This document shows, piece by piece, positions 1 through 7,600 of a DNA stretch of 8,053 bases. The notes beneath the pieces are model-generated. The model was not told the DNA's origin. It saw only the letters and a list, made by a program, of their open reading frames with translations, and searched no databases. Both the position numbers and the translations under genes were made by a program. The DNA comes from Burkholderiaceae bacterium (GTDB lineage Bacteria; Pseudomonadota; Gammaproteobacteria; Burkholderiales; Burkholderiaceae), in assembly GCA_022701845.1 (NCBI GenBank), contig JAKONS010000401.1, forward strand, positions 1 to 8,053. The letters are read 5' to 3'. Within the stretch, counting starts at the first letter, position 1, and the number at the start of each line of letters is the position of its first letter.

Positions 1-749
1 GTGATGAGCGCGATGCCCACGGTGAGCGCGGCGCCGAAGGCGCGCAGGTCGAAGCCGGCGCCGACGCCGTTCTCGCCGCCGTAATGCACGATGCCGTCGA
101 AGGCGCCCGGGTCCTTCATCAGCACATAGACGAAGGGGATCACCAGCATCGCCAGCCATACCGGCTGCGTCCACAGCTGCAGCCGGCTGATGGCCGACAC
201 CCCGTGGGTGACCAGCGGAATCACCACCAGCGCGCAGACCAGATACCCCCAGCGCGGCGGAATGCCCAGGGCGAGCTCCAGCGCATAGGCCATCACCGCG
301 GCTTCCAGTGCGAAGAAGATGAAGGTGAAGCTGGCGTAGATGAGCGAGGTGACGGTCGAGCCGATGTAGCCGAAACCGGCGCCGCGGGTGAGCAGATCCA
401 TGTCGACGCCGTAGCGGGCGGCGTAGAGGCTGATCGGCAGGCCGGCGGTGAAGATGATCAGCCCGGTGGCCAGGATCGCCCAGAAGGCGTTCAGCACGCC
501 GTACTGCACCAGCAGGGTGGCGCCCACCGCCTCCAGGATCAGGAACGAGGCGGCGCCGAAGGCGGTGTTGGCCACCCGCCATTCCGACCATTTGCGAAAG
601 CGCCGCGGGGCGAAGCGAAGGGCGTAGTCCTCCAGCGTCTCGCGGCCGACCCAGGTGTTGTAGTCGCGCCGGATCTTCACCACGCGCTGCAGGGGCGCGG
701 AGACGCCGGGGGTTTCGGCGTCGGGCAGCGGAACGGGGGTACCGGTCAT
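1..749 (-). CDS. NCS1 permease-like membrane protein, N-terminal part (possible hybrid sensor kinase)
   Basis: The gene starts at the ATG whose complement is at 747-749 and leaves the window at the left edge after 249 codons, so the C-terminus is not seen. Residues 1-58 are a cytoplasmic N-terminus with the run DYNTWVGRETLEDYALRF followed by FRKWSEWR, typical of the segment before the first helix of NCS1 (nucleobase-cation symporter-1) proteins. About five full hydrophobic helices follow (roughly residues 60-84, 86-110, 128-158, 168-183, 193-211), and a sixth begins near 238. Loop motifs include RYGVDMDLLTRGAGFGYIGS (113-131), the region where NCS1 transporters contact substrate. From memory, this particular subtype in betaproteobacteria is often fused to a histidine kinase and receiver, with the permease domain acting as sensor. 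That part would lie outside the window, so the fusion is only an inference. A plain purine/pyrimidine-type permease is the alternative. No clear Shine-Dalgarno sequence precedes the start. The gene is divergent from the metal efflux genes and there is no sign of a functional link. Confidence 0.85.
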   Translation of the reverse strand, partial: MTGTPVPLPDAETPGVSAPLQRVVKIRRDYNTWVGRETLEDYALRFAPRRFRKWSEWRVANTAFGAASFLILEAVGATLLVQYGVLNAFWAILATGLIIFTAGLPISLYAARYGVDMDLLTRGAGFGYIGSTVTSLIYASFTFIFFALEAAVMAYALELALGIPPRWGYLVCALVVIPLVTHGVSAISRLQLWTQPVWLAMLVIPFVYVLMKDPGAFDGIVHYGGENGVGAGFDLRAFGAALTVGIALI

Positions 750-849
750 CGGTCGGGGTCCAGGCAACAAAAAAGGAAAAAAGCGTCGACGGAAAAGGAA
801 AATGGCGGCAGCACGATCGGCAGCAGCATCCGTGCCACCTGCCGGCCGA

Positions 850-873
850 CGCCGGAACCGGCGTGTTCCGGCG
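850..873. repeat. inverted repeat, 9-bp arms and 6-base spacer
   Basis: Arms CGCCGGAAC (850-858) and GTTCCGGCG (865-873) are perfect reverse complements around a 6-base spacer. An alternative overlapping dyad, ACGCCGG (849-855) with CCGGCGT (858-864), uses the same bases, so two mutually exclusive pairings exist. The symmetry and position between divergent genes would fit a dimeric regulator's operator, but a GC-rich hairpin without regulatory meaning is also possible. Confidence 0.5.
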
Positions 874-887
874 CGGGTCGCGGCCCG

Positions 888-915
888 GCGGGCGGCCTCG
901 AAAGAGCCCGCCCGC
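888..915. repeat. GC hairpin with GAAA tetraloop
   Basis: GCGGGCGG (888-895) pairs with CCGCCCGC (908-915). After one C-C mismatch, an inner CTC/GAG stem closes a GAAA loop (900-903), giving an 11-bp hairpin in all. No T-run follows on either strand, so it is not a standard intrinsic terminator. It lies upstream of the small exported protein gene and could be part of its leader or a remnant repeat. Confidence 0.5.
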
Positions 916-1018
916 GCAAGGATGTCACGGTTGCGGCGAGCGACATTCGGCAGGCCTGGTGCACAATCCGGGCTTACGCCCATCTTCCTGACCGGAACCT
1001 GACCAAACGACGCCACCC

Positions 1019-1453
1019 ATGCGAATCGCCGTATCCGCCCTGTTGCTCCTGCTGCTCGCGCTCACCGCGCTGGCCGGCAACGGCTGCAAGCGTGCGGTAA
1101 CGAGCCCGGCGGCGCACACGCTGGCGTCGACCTCGTTCGCCCGCATGGCGCACCTGGTGGCGATGCACCCGATGGTGCAGCAGCAGCCCGAAAGCTCGCG
1201 CCCGACCTTCGTCTATTGCCACCCGCGCACCGCGCAACTCGCCGACGCCTCGATCTCGGCGGCGGCGGCGCAGGTGGCGTCGGATCTGCAGGCCAACAAC
1301 GACGACCGCACCGAGATGATCGCCGCCGACTTCGAGCGGCCCGATGTTCCCGGCCTGCCGCAACGGCAGGCCGACGCCGCTCCGCATGCCAGCGCCACCG
1401 TCTGGCTGTCGGTGCTGCTGCGCCCACCCAAGGCGCCCGCCCTCACGGCCTGA
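1019..1453 (+). CDS. small putative exported protein, function unknown
   Basis: This 144-residue protein is not recognised as a family member. It opens with a clear export signal: a short positive N-terminus (MR), a leucine-rich hydrophobic core to about residue 18, and a plausible signal peptidase I site after Ala19 (LTALA|G). Cys23 sits close by, but GNG before it does not make a good lipobox. The mature part is polar and Ala/Gln-rich, with a Met/His cluster, MAHLVAMHPM at 43-52, and a CHP motif at 67-69, all residues that can bind soft metals. The last 20 residues include a short hydrophobic stretch (ATVWLSVLL) followed by a Pro-rich tail. Its place 180 bases ahead of czcC, in the same direction, suggests a periplasmic accessory of the efflux system, comparable in position to CzcI, but no CzcI-like sequence is visible. 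The start codon lacks an obvious ribosome site, although the signal peptide supports it. Base composition agrees with its neighbours. Confidence 0.7.
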   Translation: MRIAVSALLLLLLALTALAGNGCKRAVTSPAAHTLASTSFARMAHLVAMHPMVQQQPESSRPTFVYCHPRTAQLADASISAAAAQVASDLQANNDDRTEMIAADFERPDVPGLPQRQADAAPHASATVWLSVLLRPPKAPALTA

Positions 1454-1488
1454 GGGCCTGGACTGATGCCGCGCGTCTCGTGTGGCAT

Positions 1489-1510
1489 GCCGGTTCCGCA
1501 CGGAGCCGGC
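1489..1510. repeat. strong hairpin upstream of czcC
   Basis: GCCGGTTCCG (1489-1498) pairs with CGGAGCCGGC (1501-1510) over 10 positions, one of them a G-U wobble, around a 2-base loop. It lies 36 bases after the stop of the small exported protein gene and more than 120 bases before the chosen czcC start. No T-run follows, so it is at most a partial terminator or a processing or stability hairpin in the operon leader. The 10-base left arm recurs exactly at 7832-7841 in the repeat after czcA. Confidence 0.45.
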
Positions 1511-1633
1511 CATCGCGCGTCCACCCGCCATGCCCGATGCCCGCGGCCCACTGCCGCGCACCGGCACGGAGCCCGGCGCGTACCCGACTCCCGTTCGATT
1601 TCCATTCCGGCCTCCCACGAGGCGACCACATCC

Positions 1634-3349
1634 ATGTTCCTTCGTCCGTTCCGCGCCTCCCGCGAGTTCCGATCGTTCCGCGCGCCCCGTGTCGGTGCCG
1701 CCGCGGCCCTGCTCGCCGCCGGCTGGCTGGCGCTGCCCGCCAGCGCCCAGTTCGCCCTGCCGTCCTCCTCCGGCACCACCCTGCCCGCCGCGATGCCCGG
1801 CACCGCCCTGCCCGGCACCACCGCTGCGGGCGACCGGTCGTCCGTGCCGTACGCACCGTCGTCCGGCGCGTCGCCGATCGGCCCGGTCGGCCCCAGCGGC
1901 GCGACCGGCCAGTTCGGCCAGGCCAACCGGCCGCCGATCCGCGCGACGCCGGCCGCTCCCGGCGCGATGGCGACGCCGGGAGCGCCCGCCGCACCCGCAG
2001 CGGCCGCCGGCACCGGCACCGGCACCGGCACCGGCACCGGTGCCGGCGCGCGCCGCGGCACCGAGGCGTCGCCGCTCAACCTGCCGGCCGCCGCCGCCAG
2101 CGGCGCCGCGGTGACCGCGTCGCTCGCCACCGGCGCCCGCATCAACCTGCAGCAGCTCACCGACGCGGTGGTGCAGAACAACCCCGCCCTGCTATCGGCC
2201 CAGCGGCTGCGCAACACCGCGCAGGCGGCCATCCTGAGCGCCGGTGCCTATCCGAATCCGCGCCTGGACTATGCCGGTGGCGACCAGAGCGCGCGCCGCG
2301 TCGGCGGCGTGCCCGGCAACCTGTCGACCTATGGCGTGACGCAGCTGATCGAGAACCCCTGGCTGCGCTCGGCACGCGTCGATACCGCCCGCGCCGGCGC
2401 CCGCGTCACCGACTTCCAGGCGGCCGTGGCCCGCAACGAACTGGTGGCCCAGGTGCGCCTGCGCGCCTACGACCTGCTGCTGCGCCAGGCAGAAGCCGCC
2501 GCCTCGGCGGAAGCGTTCTCGCTGCTGGAGCAGGTCAACAGCCGGGTGCGCGCCCGGGTCGAGAGCGGCGAGGCGCCGCGCTACGAGCTGATCAAGGCCG
2601 ACGCCGAAACCATCAACGCCCGCTCCCTGCAGCAGAGCGGCCTGCTGCAGGCCCAGCAGGCCGGCCTGACGCTCAACCGGCTGGCCGCCGGCGCCCTGCC
2701 GCCGCAGTGGTCGCTGGACGCCGCGCTCAGCGATGCCCCGCGCCCGGCGCCCGACATGATGGCGCTGCGCCAGCAGATGCTGGCACGCAACCCCGAGCTG
2801 CTGGCCCTGCAGGCCGAGGTGGAGCGCGCCCGCAACCAGCTCGACCTGGCCGAGGCCAACCGGCTGCCCGGCCTCGAAGTGAAGCTCAGCCAGAGCCGCG
2901 AGCCCGACATCCGCCAGAACATGCTCGGCGTGTCGGTGCAGATTCCGCTGTTCGACCGCCGCACCGGCCCGATCGCCGAGGCCGGCTCCGAACTGGAACG
3001 CGCCCGCGGCCGCCTGGAGGGCCGCCAGGCCGAACTCGAACAGCAACTGCTGTCGGCCCAGACCGCCCTGCAGATGGCCCAGCTGCGCACCGAGGCGCTG
3101 TCGACCGGCGCGGTGCGCGATGCCGAAGCGGCGCTGCGGGTGGCCGATGCCGCCTGGCGCTTCGGCGAACGCGGCATTCTCGACGTGCTCGATGCCCAGC
3201 GCGTGCTGCGCGCGGTGCGGGCCGACCTGCTGACCTCGCGCTTCCAGGTGCAGGCCGCCCGCACCGAGCTCGATTTCCTGTCGGGCCGCTGGGCCGACGA
3301 GACGCCGCCGCTGCCCTCGGCCGCGCTGCAACGCGGGGGCCTGCAATGA
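1634..3349 (+). CDS. czcC: CzcC-like outer-membrane factor of heavy-metal RND efflux
   Basis: This is the outer-membrane channel (TolC/OEP family) of the tripartite pump, 571 residues from the ATG at 1634. That start is chosen because it opens a good signal peptide: a basic N-terminus rich in Arg, a hydrophobic core AAAALLAAGWLAL and cleavage after ASA at residue 38. GAGG at 1619-1622 serves as ribosome site. An in-frame ATG at 1466 would add 56 residues and bury the signal. Residues 39 to about 169 are low-complexity, rich in Pro, Ala, Gly, Thr and Ser, and include five Gly-Thr repeats. The OEP domain starts near residue 170 (INLQQLTDAVVQNNPALLSAQ) and shows the usual two repeats. The second begins near 375 with MALRQQMLARNPELLALQAE, and each has long coiled-coil helices. 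The motif YPNPRLDY is typical of the CzcC/CusC group. Classical CzcC is about 420 residues, so this one is longer because of the N-terminal insert. There is no lipidation Cys. The stop codon overlaps an in-frame upstream ATG of czcB, consistent with one operon. Confidence 0.93.
   Translation: MFLRPFRASREFRSFRAPRVGAAAALLAAGWLALPASAQFALPSSSGTTLPAAMPGTALPGTTAAGDRSSVPYAPSSGASPIGPVGPSGATGQFGQANRPPIRATPAAPGAMATPGAPAAPAAAAGTGTGTGTGTGAGARRGTEASPLNLPAAAASGAAVTASLATGARINLQQLTDAVVQNNPALLSAQRLRNTAQAAILSAGAYPNPRLDYAGGDQSARRVGGVPGNLSTYGVTQLIENPWLRSARVDTARAGARVTDFQAAVARNELVAQVRLRAYDLLLRQAEAAASAEAFSLLEQVNSRVRARVESGEAPRYELIKADAETINARSLQQSGLLQAQQAGLTLNRLAAGALPPQWSLDAALSDAPRPAPDMMALRQQMLARNPELLALQAEVERARNQLDLAEANRLPGLEVKLSQSREPDIRQNMLGVSVQIPLFDRRTGPIAEAGSELERARGRLEGRQAELEQQLLSAQTALQMAQLRTEALSTGAVRDAEAALRVADAAWRFGERGILDVLDAQRVLRAVRADLLTSRFQVQAARTELDFLSGRWADETPPLPSAALQRGGLQ
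2009..2044 (+). repeat. hexanucleotide tandem repeat inside czcC
   Basis: Five perfect tandem copies of GGCACC (2009-2038) are followed by one variant, GGTGCC (2039-2044). In the czcC frame they encode Gly-Thr five times and then Gly-Ala, within the low-complexity segment between signal peptide and channel domain. A change in copy number would keep the reading frame and only alter linker length. Confidence 0.9.
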
Positions 3350-3414
3350 CCGCCGCCGCCGTCGCCGCCGCACTCCACCCGTCCCTCTCCCACACCTCCG
3401 TCTCGATGCCGACC

Positions 3415-3420
3415 GAAAGG
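3415..3420 (+). promoter_or_regulatory. ribosome binding site deciding the czcB start
   Basis: GAAAGG at 3415-3420 lies 6 bases before the ATG at 3427. Together with the lipoprotein signal peptide that begins at this ATG, it supports 3427 over the in-frame upstream ATGs at 3346 and 3406. Confidence 0.6.
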
Positions 3421-3426
3421 CCATCC

Positions 3427-4593
3427 ATGGCTACCCCCGCACTGTTCACCCGTACCACCCTCGCCGCCGTCGCCCTCGGCCTGGCCGCCGCTCTGGCCGC
3501 CTGCGGCAAGAAGGAAGAGCCCGCGCCCGCGGTCGCCGAGAAACCGCAGGACCCGATGCTGGTCACCGTGCCGCCGGCCATGGCCTCCAACTTCAAGACC
3601 GCCAAGCTGGGCACCGCCGAACTCTCGCCGGTGCAGGAGATCACCGGCCGCATCGACGCCAGCGAACACCGGGTCAGCCGCATCGGCTCGGCCGTCACCG
3701 GCCGCGTCACCGAGGTGATGGTGGAAGTGGGCGACCTGGTGCGCTCCGGCCAGGCGCTGGCCCGGGTGTCCAGCCCCGAACTCACCCAGGCGCAGCTCGC
3801 GGTGCTGCGGGCCAACGCGGCCAGCGGCCTGGCCGACCGCGCCGTCGAGCGCGCCCGCCAGCTGCTGCAGGCCGACGTGATCGGCTCGGCCGAGCTGCAG
3901 CGCCGCGAATCGGAACTGGCGGTGGCGAACGCCGAACTGCGTGCCTCCACCGACCAGCTGCGCCTGCTCGGCATGCCGGCGGGCGACATCTCCGCGCTGC
4001 GCAGCAAGGGCACGCTGGCCGCCGGCACCGTGGTGGTGTCGCCGCGCAGCGGCGTGGTGATCGAGCGCAACGTCAGCCAGGGCCAGGTGGCCCAGCCCGG
4101 CGATCCGCTGTTCACCGTGGCCGACCTGGACAAGGTCTGGGTGGTGGGCGCGGTGCCCGAGCAGACCGCGAGTTCGGTCGAGGTCGGCCAGTCGATGGAG
4201 ATCAGCGTGCCGGCACTCGGCGGCACGCCGATCACCGGCAAGGTGGTGGTGGTGGGCGCCACGGTGCAGCCCGAGACGCGTACCGTGGCGGTGCGCACCG
4301 AGGTCGGCAACCCCGGCCGCGCGCTCAAGCCGCAGATGCTGGCCACCATGCGCATCTCCGGCACCGCCCGCAAGACGCTGGCGCTGCCGAGCGAGGCGGT
4401 CGTGCGCGAGAACGACCGCGACAACGTCTATGTGAAGACCGGCGAGAACCGCTACCGGCTCACCCCGGTCGAGCTGGGGCCGACCAACAACGGCATGCGC
4501 GCCGTGCTGCAGGGCCCGCGCGAAGGCACCGAGATCGTCAGCGAAGGCGCCTTCCACCTGAACAACGAGCGCAAGCGCGCCGAACTGGAGTGA
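3427..4593 (+). CDS. czcB: CzcB-like periplasmic adaptor (membrane fusion) lipoprotein
   Basis: This is the adaptor that bridges the inner-membrane pump and the outer-membrane channel, 388 residues. The start at 3427 gives a lipoprotein signal with lipobox LAAC, Cys26 being the predicted lipid anchor, followed by KKEE. Residues from about 65 form the HlyD/CusB-like core: beta segments ITGRIDASEHRVSRIGS, the first lipoyl half (VTGRVTEVMVEVGDLVRSGQ), a helical hairpin rich in Glu, Arg and Leu (about 118-185), the second lipoyl half (VVSPRSGVVIERNVSQGQ), then beta-barrel and membrane-proximal domains (VWVVGAVPE, then the ALPSEAVV segment near 320). There is no His-rich N-terminal metal-binding domain, as some CzcB have, and no Met-rich segment like the N-terminus of CusB, so nothing in it names the metal. 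The length is normal for a short CzcB/CusB-type adaptor. An alternative ATG at 3346, overlapping the czcC stop as ATGA, would add 27 Ala/Ser/Pro-rich residues before the signal. Confidence 0.95.
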   Translation: MATPALFTRTTLAAVALGLAAALAACGKKEEPAPAVAEKPQDPMLVTVPPAMASNFKTAKLGTAELSPVQEITGRIDASEHRVSRIGSAVTGRVTEVMVEVGDLVRSGQALARVSSPELTQAQLAVLRANAASGLADRAVERARQLLQADVIGSAELQRRESELAVANAELRASTDQLRLLGMPAGDISALRSKGTLAAGTVVVSPRSGVVIERNVSQGQVAQPGDPLFTVADLDKVWVVGAVPEQTASSVEVGQSMEISVPALGGTPITGKVVVVGATVQPETRTVAVRTEVGNPGRALKPQMLATMRISGTARKTLALPSEAVVRENDRDNVYVKTGENRYRLTPVELGPTNNGMRAVLQGPREGTEIVSEGAFHLNNERKRAELE

Positions 4594-4598
4594 CGGCC

Positions 4599-4667
4599 AT
4601 GCACCGCATTTCCACTGCTTCGCCCCCTTGTCGCCACCCCCTGCTGAAAGGCGCGTTCCCCTCATGA
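4599..4667 (+). other. 22-codon short ORF coupled to the czcA start
   Basis: A short ORF begins at the ATG at 4599, preceded by GGAG at 4587-4590 with 8 bases of spacing, and ends at TGA 4665-4667, which overlaps the czcA ATG as ATGA. It fills the czcB-czcA gap almost exactly. The encoded 22-residue peptide (beginning MHRISTASPP) has no recognised features. It may serve translational coupling or may be chance, since stop codons are rare in this GC-rich DNA. Confidence 0.3.
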
Positions 4668-7600
4668 TCGCTTCGCTCATCAAGGCCGCTCTCGGACAGC
4701 GGCTGCTCGTGATCGTGCTGGCCCTGGTGCTCTGCGCCTTCGGCTTCCGCGCGGCCACCAAACTGTCGGTGGACGCGTTCCCCGACGTCACCAACGTACA
4801 GGTGCAGGTCGCCACCGAAGCCCCGGGCCGCTCGCCCGAGGAAATCGAGCGCTTCGTCACCGTGCCGCTCGAGATCTCGCTGACCGGCCTGCCCGGCCTC
4901 ACCGAGATGCGCTCGCTCAACAAGAGCGGCCTGTCGATCATCACCCTGGTGTTCACCGACGCCACCGACGTGTACTTCGCGCGGCAGCTCGTCACCGAGC
5001 GGCTGATCGAGGTCACGCCGCGCATGCCGGCCGGCATCCTGCCGGTGCTGGGCCCGGTGTCGACCGGCCTGGGCGAGGTGTACCAGTACACCCTCGACCA
5101 TCCGGACGACGGCGAACGCGCCCTCACGCCGGAAGAGCTGGCCGAGCGCCGCACCATCCAGGACTGGGTCGCGCGGCCGCTGCTGCGCAGCATTCCCGGC
5201 GTGGCCGAGATCAACTCGCAGGGCGGCTATGTGCGCCAGTACCAGGCGCTGGTCGATCCGGTGCGGCTGCGCCACTACAACCTGTCGGTGCAGCAGGTGG
5301 TCGACGCCATCGCGGCCAACAACTCCAACGCCAGCGGCGGCATACTGCCGCTCGGCACCGAGCAGTATTTGATCCAGGGCGCGGGCCTGATCAAGACGCT
5401 CGAGGACATCGGCAACATCGTCGTCAAGGAGCAGAGCGGCACGCCGGTGTTCGTGCGCGACCTGGCCGAGGTGCGCATCGGCGACGAAGTGCGCCAGGGC
5501 GGCATCGTCAAGGGCGGCTACACCGAGGCGGTGTCGGGCATCGTGCTGATGATGCGCGGCGGCAACGCCAAGGAAGTCGTCACCCGGGTGAAGGCCCGGG
5601 TGGACGAGATCAACAGCAAGAACATGCTGCCGGGCGGCCTGCAGATCAAGTCGTTCTACGACCGTACCGACCTGGTCGATTCGGCCCTCTGGACGGTCGG
5701 CAAGGTGCTGATCGAAGGCGTGCTGCTGGTGGTGGTGGTGCTGTTCATCTTCCTGGGCGACGTGCGCTCCAGCCTGATCGTGGTGGCCACGCTGCTGATC
5801 ACCCCGCTCACCACCTTCATCGTGATGAACCGCTACGGCATCTCGGCCAACCTGATGTCGCTGGGGGGCCTGGCGATCGCCATCGGCCTGATGGTGGACG
5901 CCACGGTGGTGGTGGTGGAGAACGTGTTCCACAAGCTCGGCCAGCTGAAGGACGACAGCCGCGGCGCCAAGGTGCGCGCCATCCTGCAGGCCACCACCGA
6001 GGTGGCCACGCCCACCATCTTCGGCATCATGATCATCATCCTGGTGTTCCTGCCGCTGATGACGCTGCAGGGCATCGAGGGCAAGATGTTCGGCCCGCTG
6101 GCGCTCACCATCGCCATCTCGCTGTTCGTCTCGCTGCTGGTGTCGCTGTTCCTGTCGCCGGTGCTGTGCTCGTACTTCCTCAAGGGCGGCGCCGACCACG
6201 ACACCTGGATCATCGCCAAGCTCAAGCGCGGCTACCTGCCACTGCTGGCCGCGGCCAGCAAGCACAACCGCATGACGCTGGCGATCGCGGTCGGCCTGCT
6301 GCTGGCCTCGATGGCGCTGTTCCCCTTCCTCGGCAAATCCTTCATGCCGACGATGAAGGAAGGCGCCCTCACCCCGCAGATCAACCGGGTGCCCAGCATC
6401 TCGCTCGATGAATCGCTGCGCATGGAAATGGAGGCGATGAAGATGGTCGCCTCGGTGCCGGGCGTGAAGTCGGTGGTCTCGAAGATCGGCCGCGGCGAAT
6501 CGCCCGCCGACCCGGCCGGCCCGAACGAGTCCGATCCGATCGTGATCCTGGACCCGGAAAGCGACCGCACCCAGGACGAGGTCGACGAGGACATCCGCAA
6601 GAAGCTGTCGAGCATCCCGGGCGTGCAGATCGTGCTGTCGCAGCCGATCTCCGAGCGGGTCGACGAGATGGTGACCGGCGTGCGTTCGCAGGTCGCGGTG
6701 AAGGTGTTCGGCGACACGCTGCCCGAGTTGAAGCGCGTCTCCGAGGACATCGCCCGGGTGCTGAAGAGCCTCGAGGGCAGCACCGACATCCGCGTCGAGC
6801 GGCTGTCGGGCCAGCAGGCCCTGACGGTGGACATCGACCGCAAGGCCATCGCCCGCTTCGGCATGAACGTGGCGAGCGTGCAGGCGCTGATCGAATCGGC
6901 CATCGGCGGCAAGCCGGTCACCACGCTCTACGAAGGCGAGCGGCGCTACGCGGTGGCGGTGCGTTTCCCCGAGGAGCAGCGCAACTCGATCGAGACCATC
7001 TCGGCGATGCTGCTGCCGACGGCCAGCGGCGCGCAGATTCCGCTGTCCTCGGTGGCGAAGATCGCCCTGGTCGACGGCCCGGCGCAGATCAGCCGGGAGA
7101 GCGGCAAGCGCCGGGTGGTGGTGGGTGCCAACGTCGAGGGCCGCGACCTGGCCGGCTTCGTGGCCGAGGCGCAGGCGCGCATCGACGCCGAGGTGAAGCT
7201 GCCGGAGGGCTACTACCTGGTCTACGGCGGGCAGTTCGAGAACATGGAACGCGCCATGGCGACGCTGTCGGTGATCGTGCCGCTGACCATCGTGGCGATC
7301 TTCTTCCTGCTGTTCATGCTGTTCAAGTCGGTGAAGCTGGCGGCGCTGATCATCCTGGTGCTGCCTTTTGCCTCGATCGGCGGCCTGATCGGCCTGTTCA
7401 TCACCGGGGAGTATGTGAGCGTGCCGGCATCGGTCGGCTTCATCGCGCTGTGGGGCATCGCGGTGCTCAACGGGGTGGTGCTGGTGAGCTATATCCGGCG
7501 CCTGCGCGAGGATGGCCTGGATGTGGTGGAGGCGGTGCGCGAGGGCTGTATCGCCCGTTTCCGCCCGGTGATGATGACCGCCACCGTCGCGTTGCTGGGC

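Larger units (their letters stand above)
750..1018. promoter_or_regulatory. divergent intergenic region with A-rich patch and dyads
   Basis: This 269-base spacer separates the minus-strand permease-like gene from the plus-strand small exported protein, so it must hold both promoters unless one gene is read from further away. It contains an A-rich patch at about 769-799, unusual in such GC-rich DNA and pyrimidine-rich on the strand of the permease-like gene, and two strong inverted repeats (850-873 and 888-915, listed separately). A possible minus-10 box for the plus strand is CACAAT at 962-967, but no good minus-35 box sits 16-18 bases upstream: TTGCGG at 931-936 is too far. No convincing promoter was found on the minus strand, and no recognisable MerR- or Fur-type box was seen. 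Confidence 0.4.

Noticed and set aside
84..1100. Long plus-strand open frame opposite the permease-like gene
   Set aside because: Its translation is Arg/Gly/Gln/His-rich with no fold-like pattern. The minus strand encodes a convincing membrane protein with proper helices, so this is a GC-rich antisense shadow.
1466..1633. Upstream ATG of czcC giving a 627-residue protein
   Set aside because: The extra 56 residues are Arg/His/Pro-rich and would bury the signal peptide. The ATG at 1634 has a ribosome site and starts the signal directly.
1216..3426. Extension of the czcB frame upstream through czcC
   Set aside because: The frame is open only because of high GC content. The Arg/Pro-rich translation has no domain, and czcC occupies this stretch in another frame.
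2581..5214. Very long minus-strand open frame (877 codons) across czcC, czcB and czcA
   Set aside because: It spans three well-supported genes on the other strand and its translation is low-complexity Ser/Arg/Ala. Stop codons are simply rare in this frame.
5728..5742. GTGGTGGTG-type runs in czcA (also near 5908-5930)
   Set aside because: They encode Val runs of TM2 and TM4, so they reflect helix composition rather than a functional repeat.
4538..6265. Long minus-strand frame rich in His, Gln and Asp opposite czcA
   Set aside because: The His/Asp richness comes from reading Val/Met/Ile codons of membrane helices on the reverse strand. It is not a metal-binding protein.
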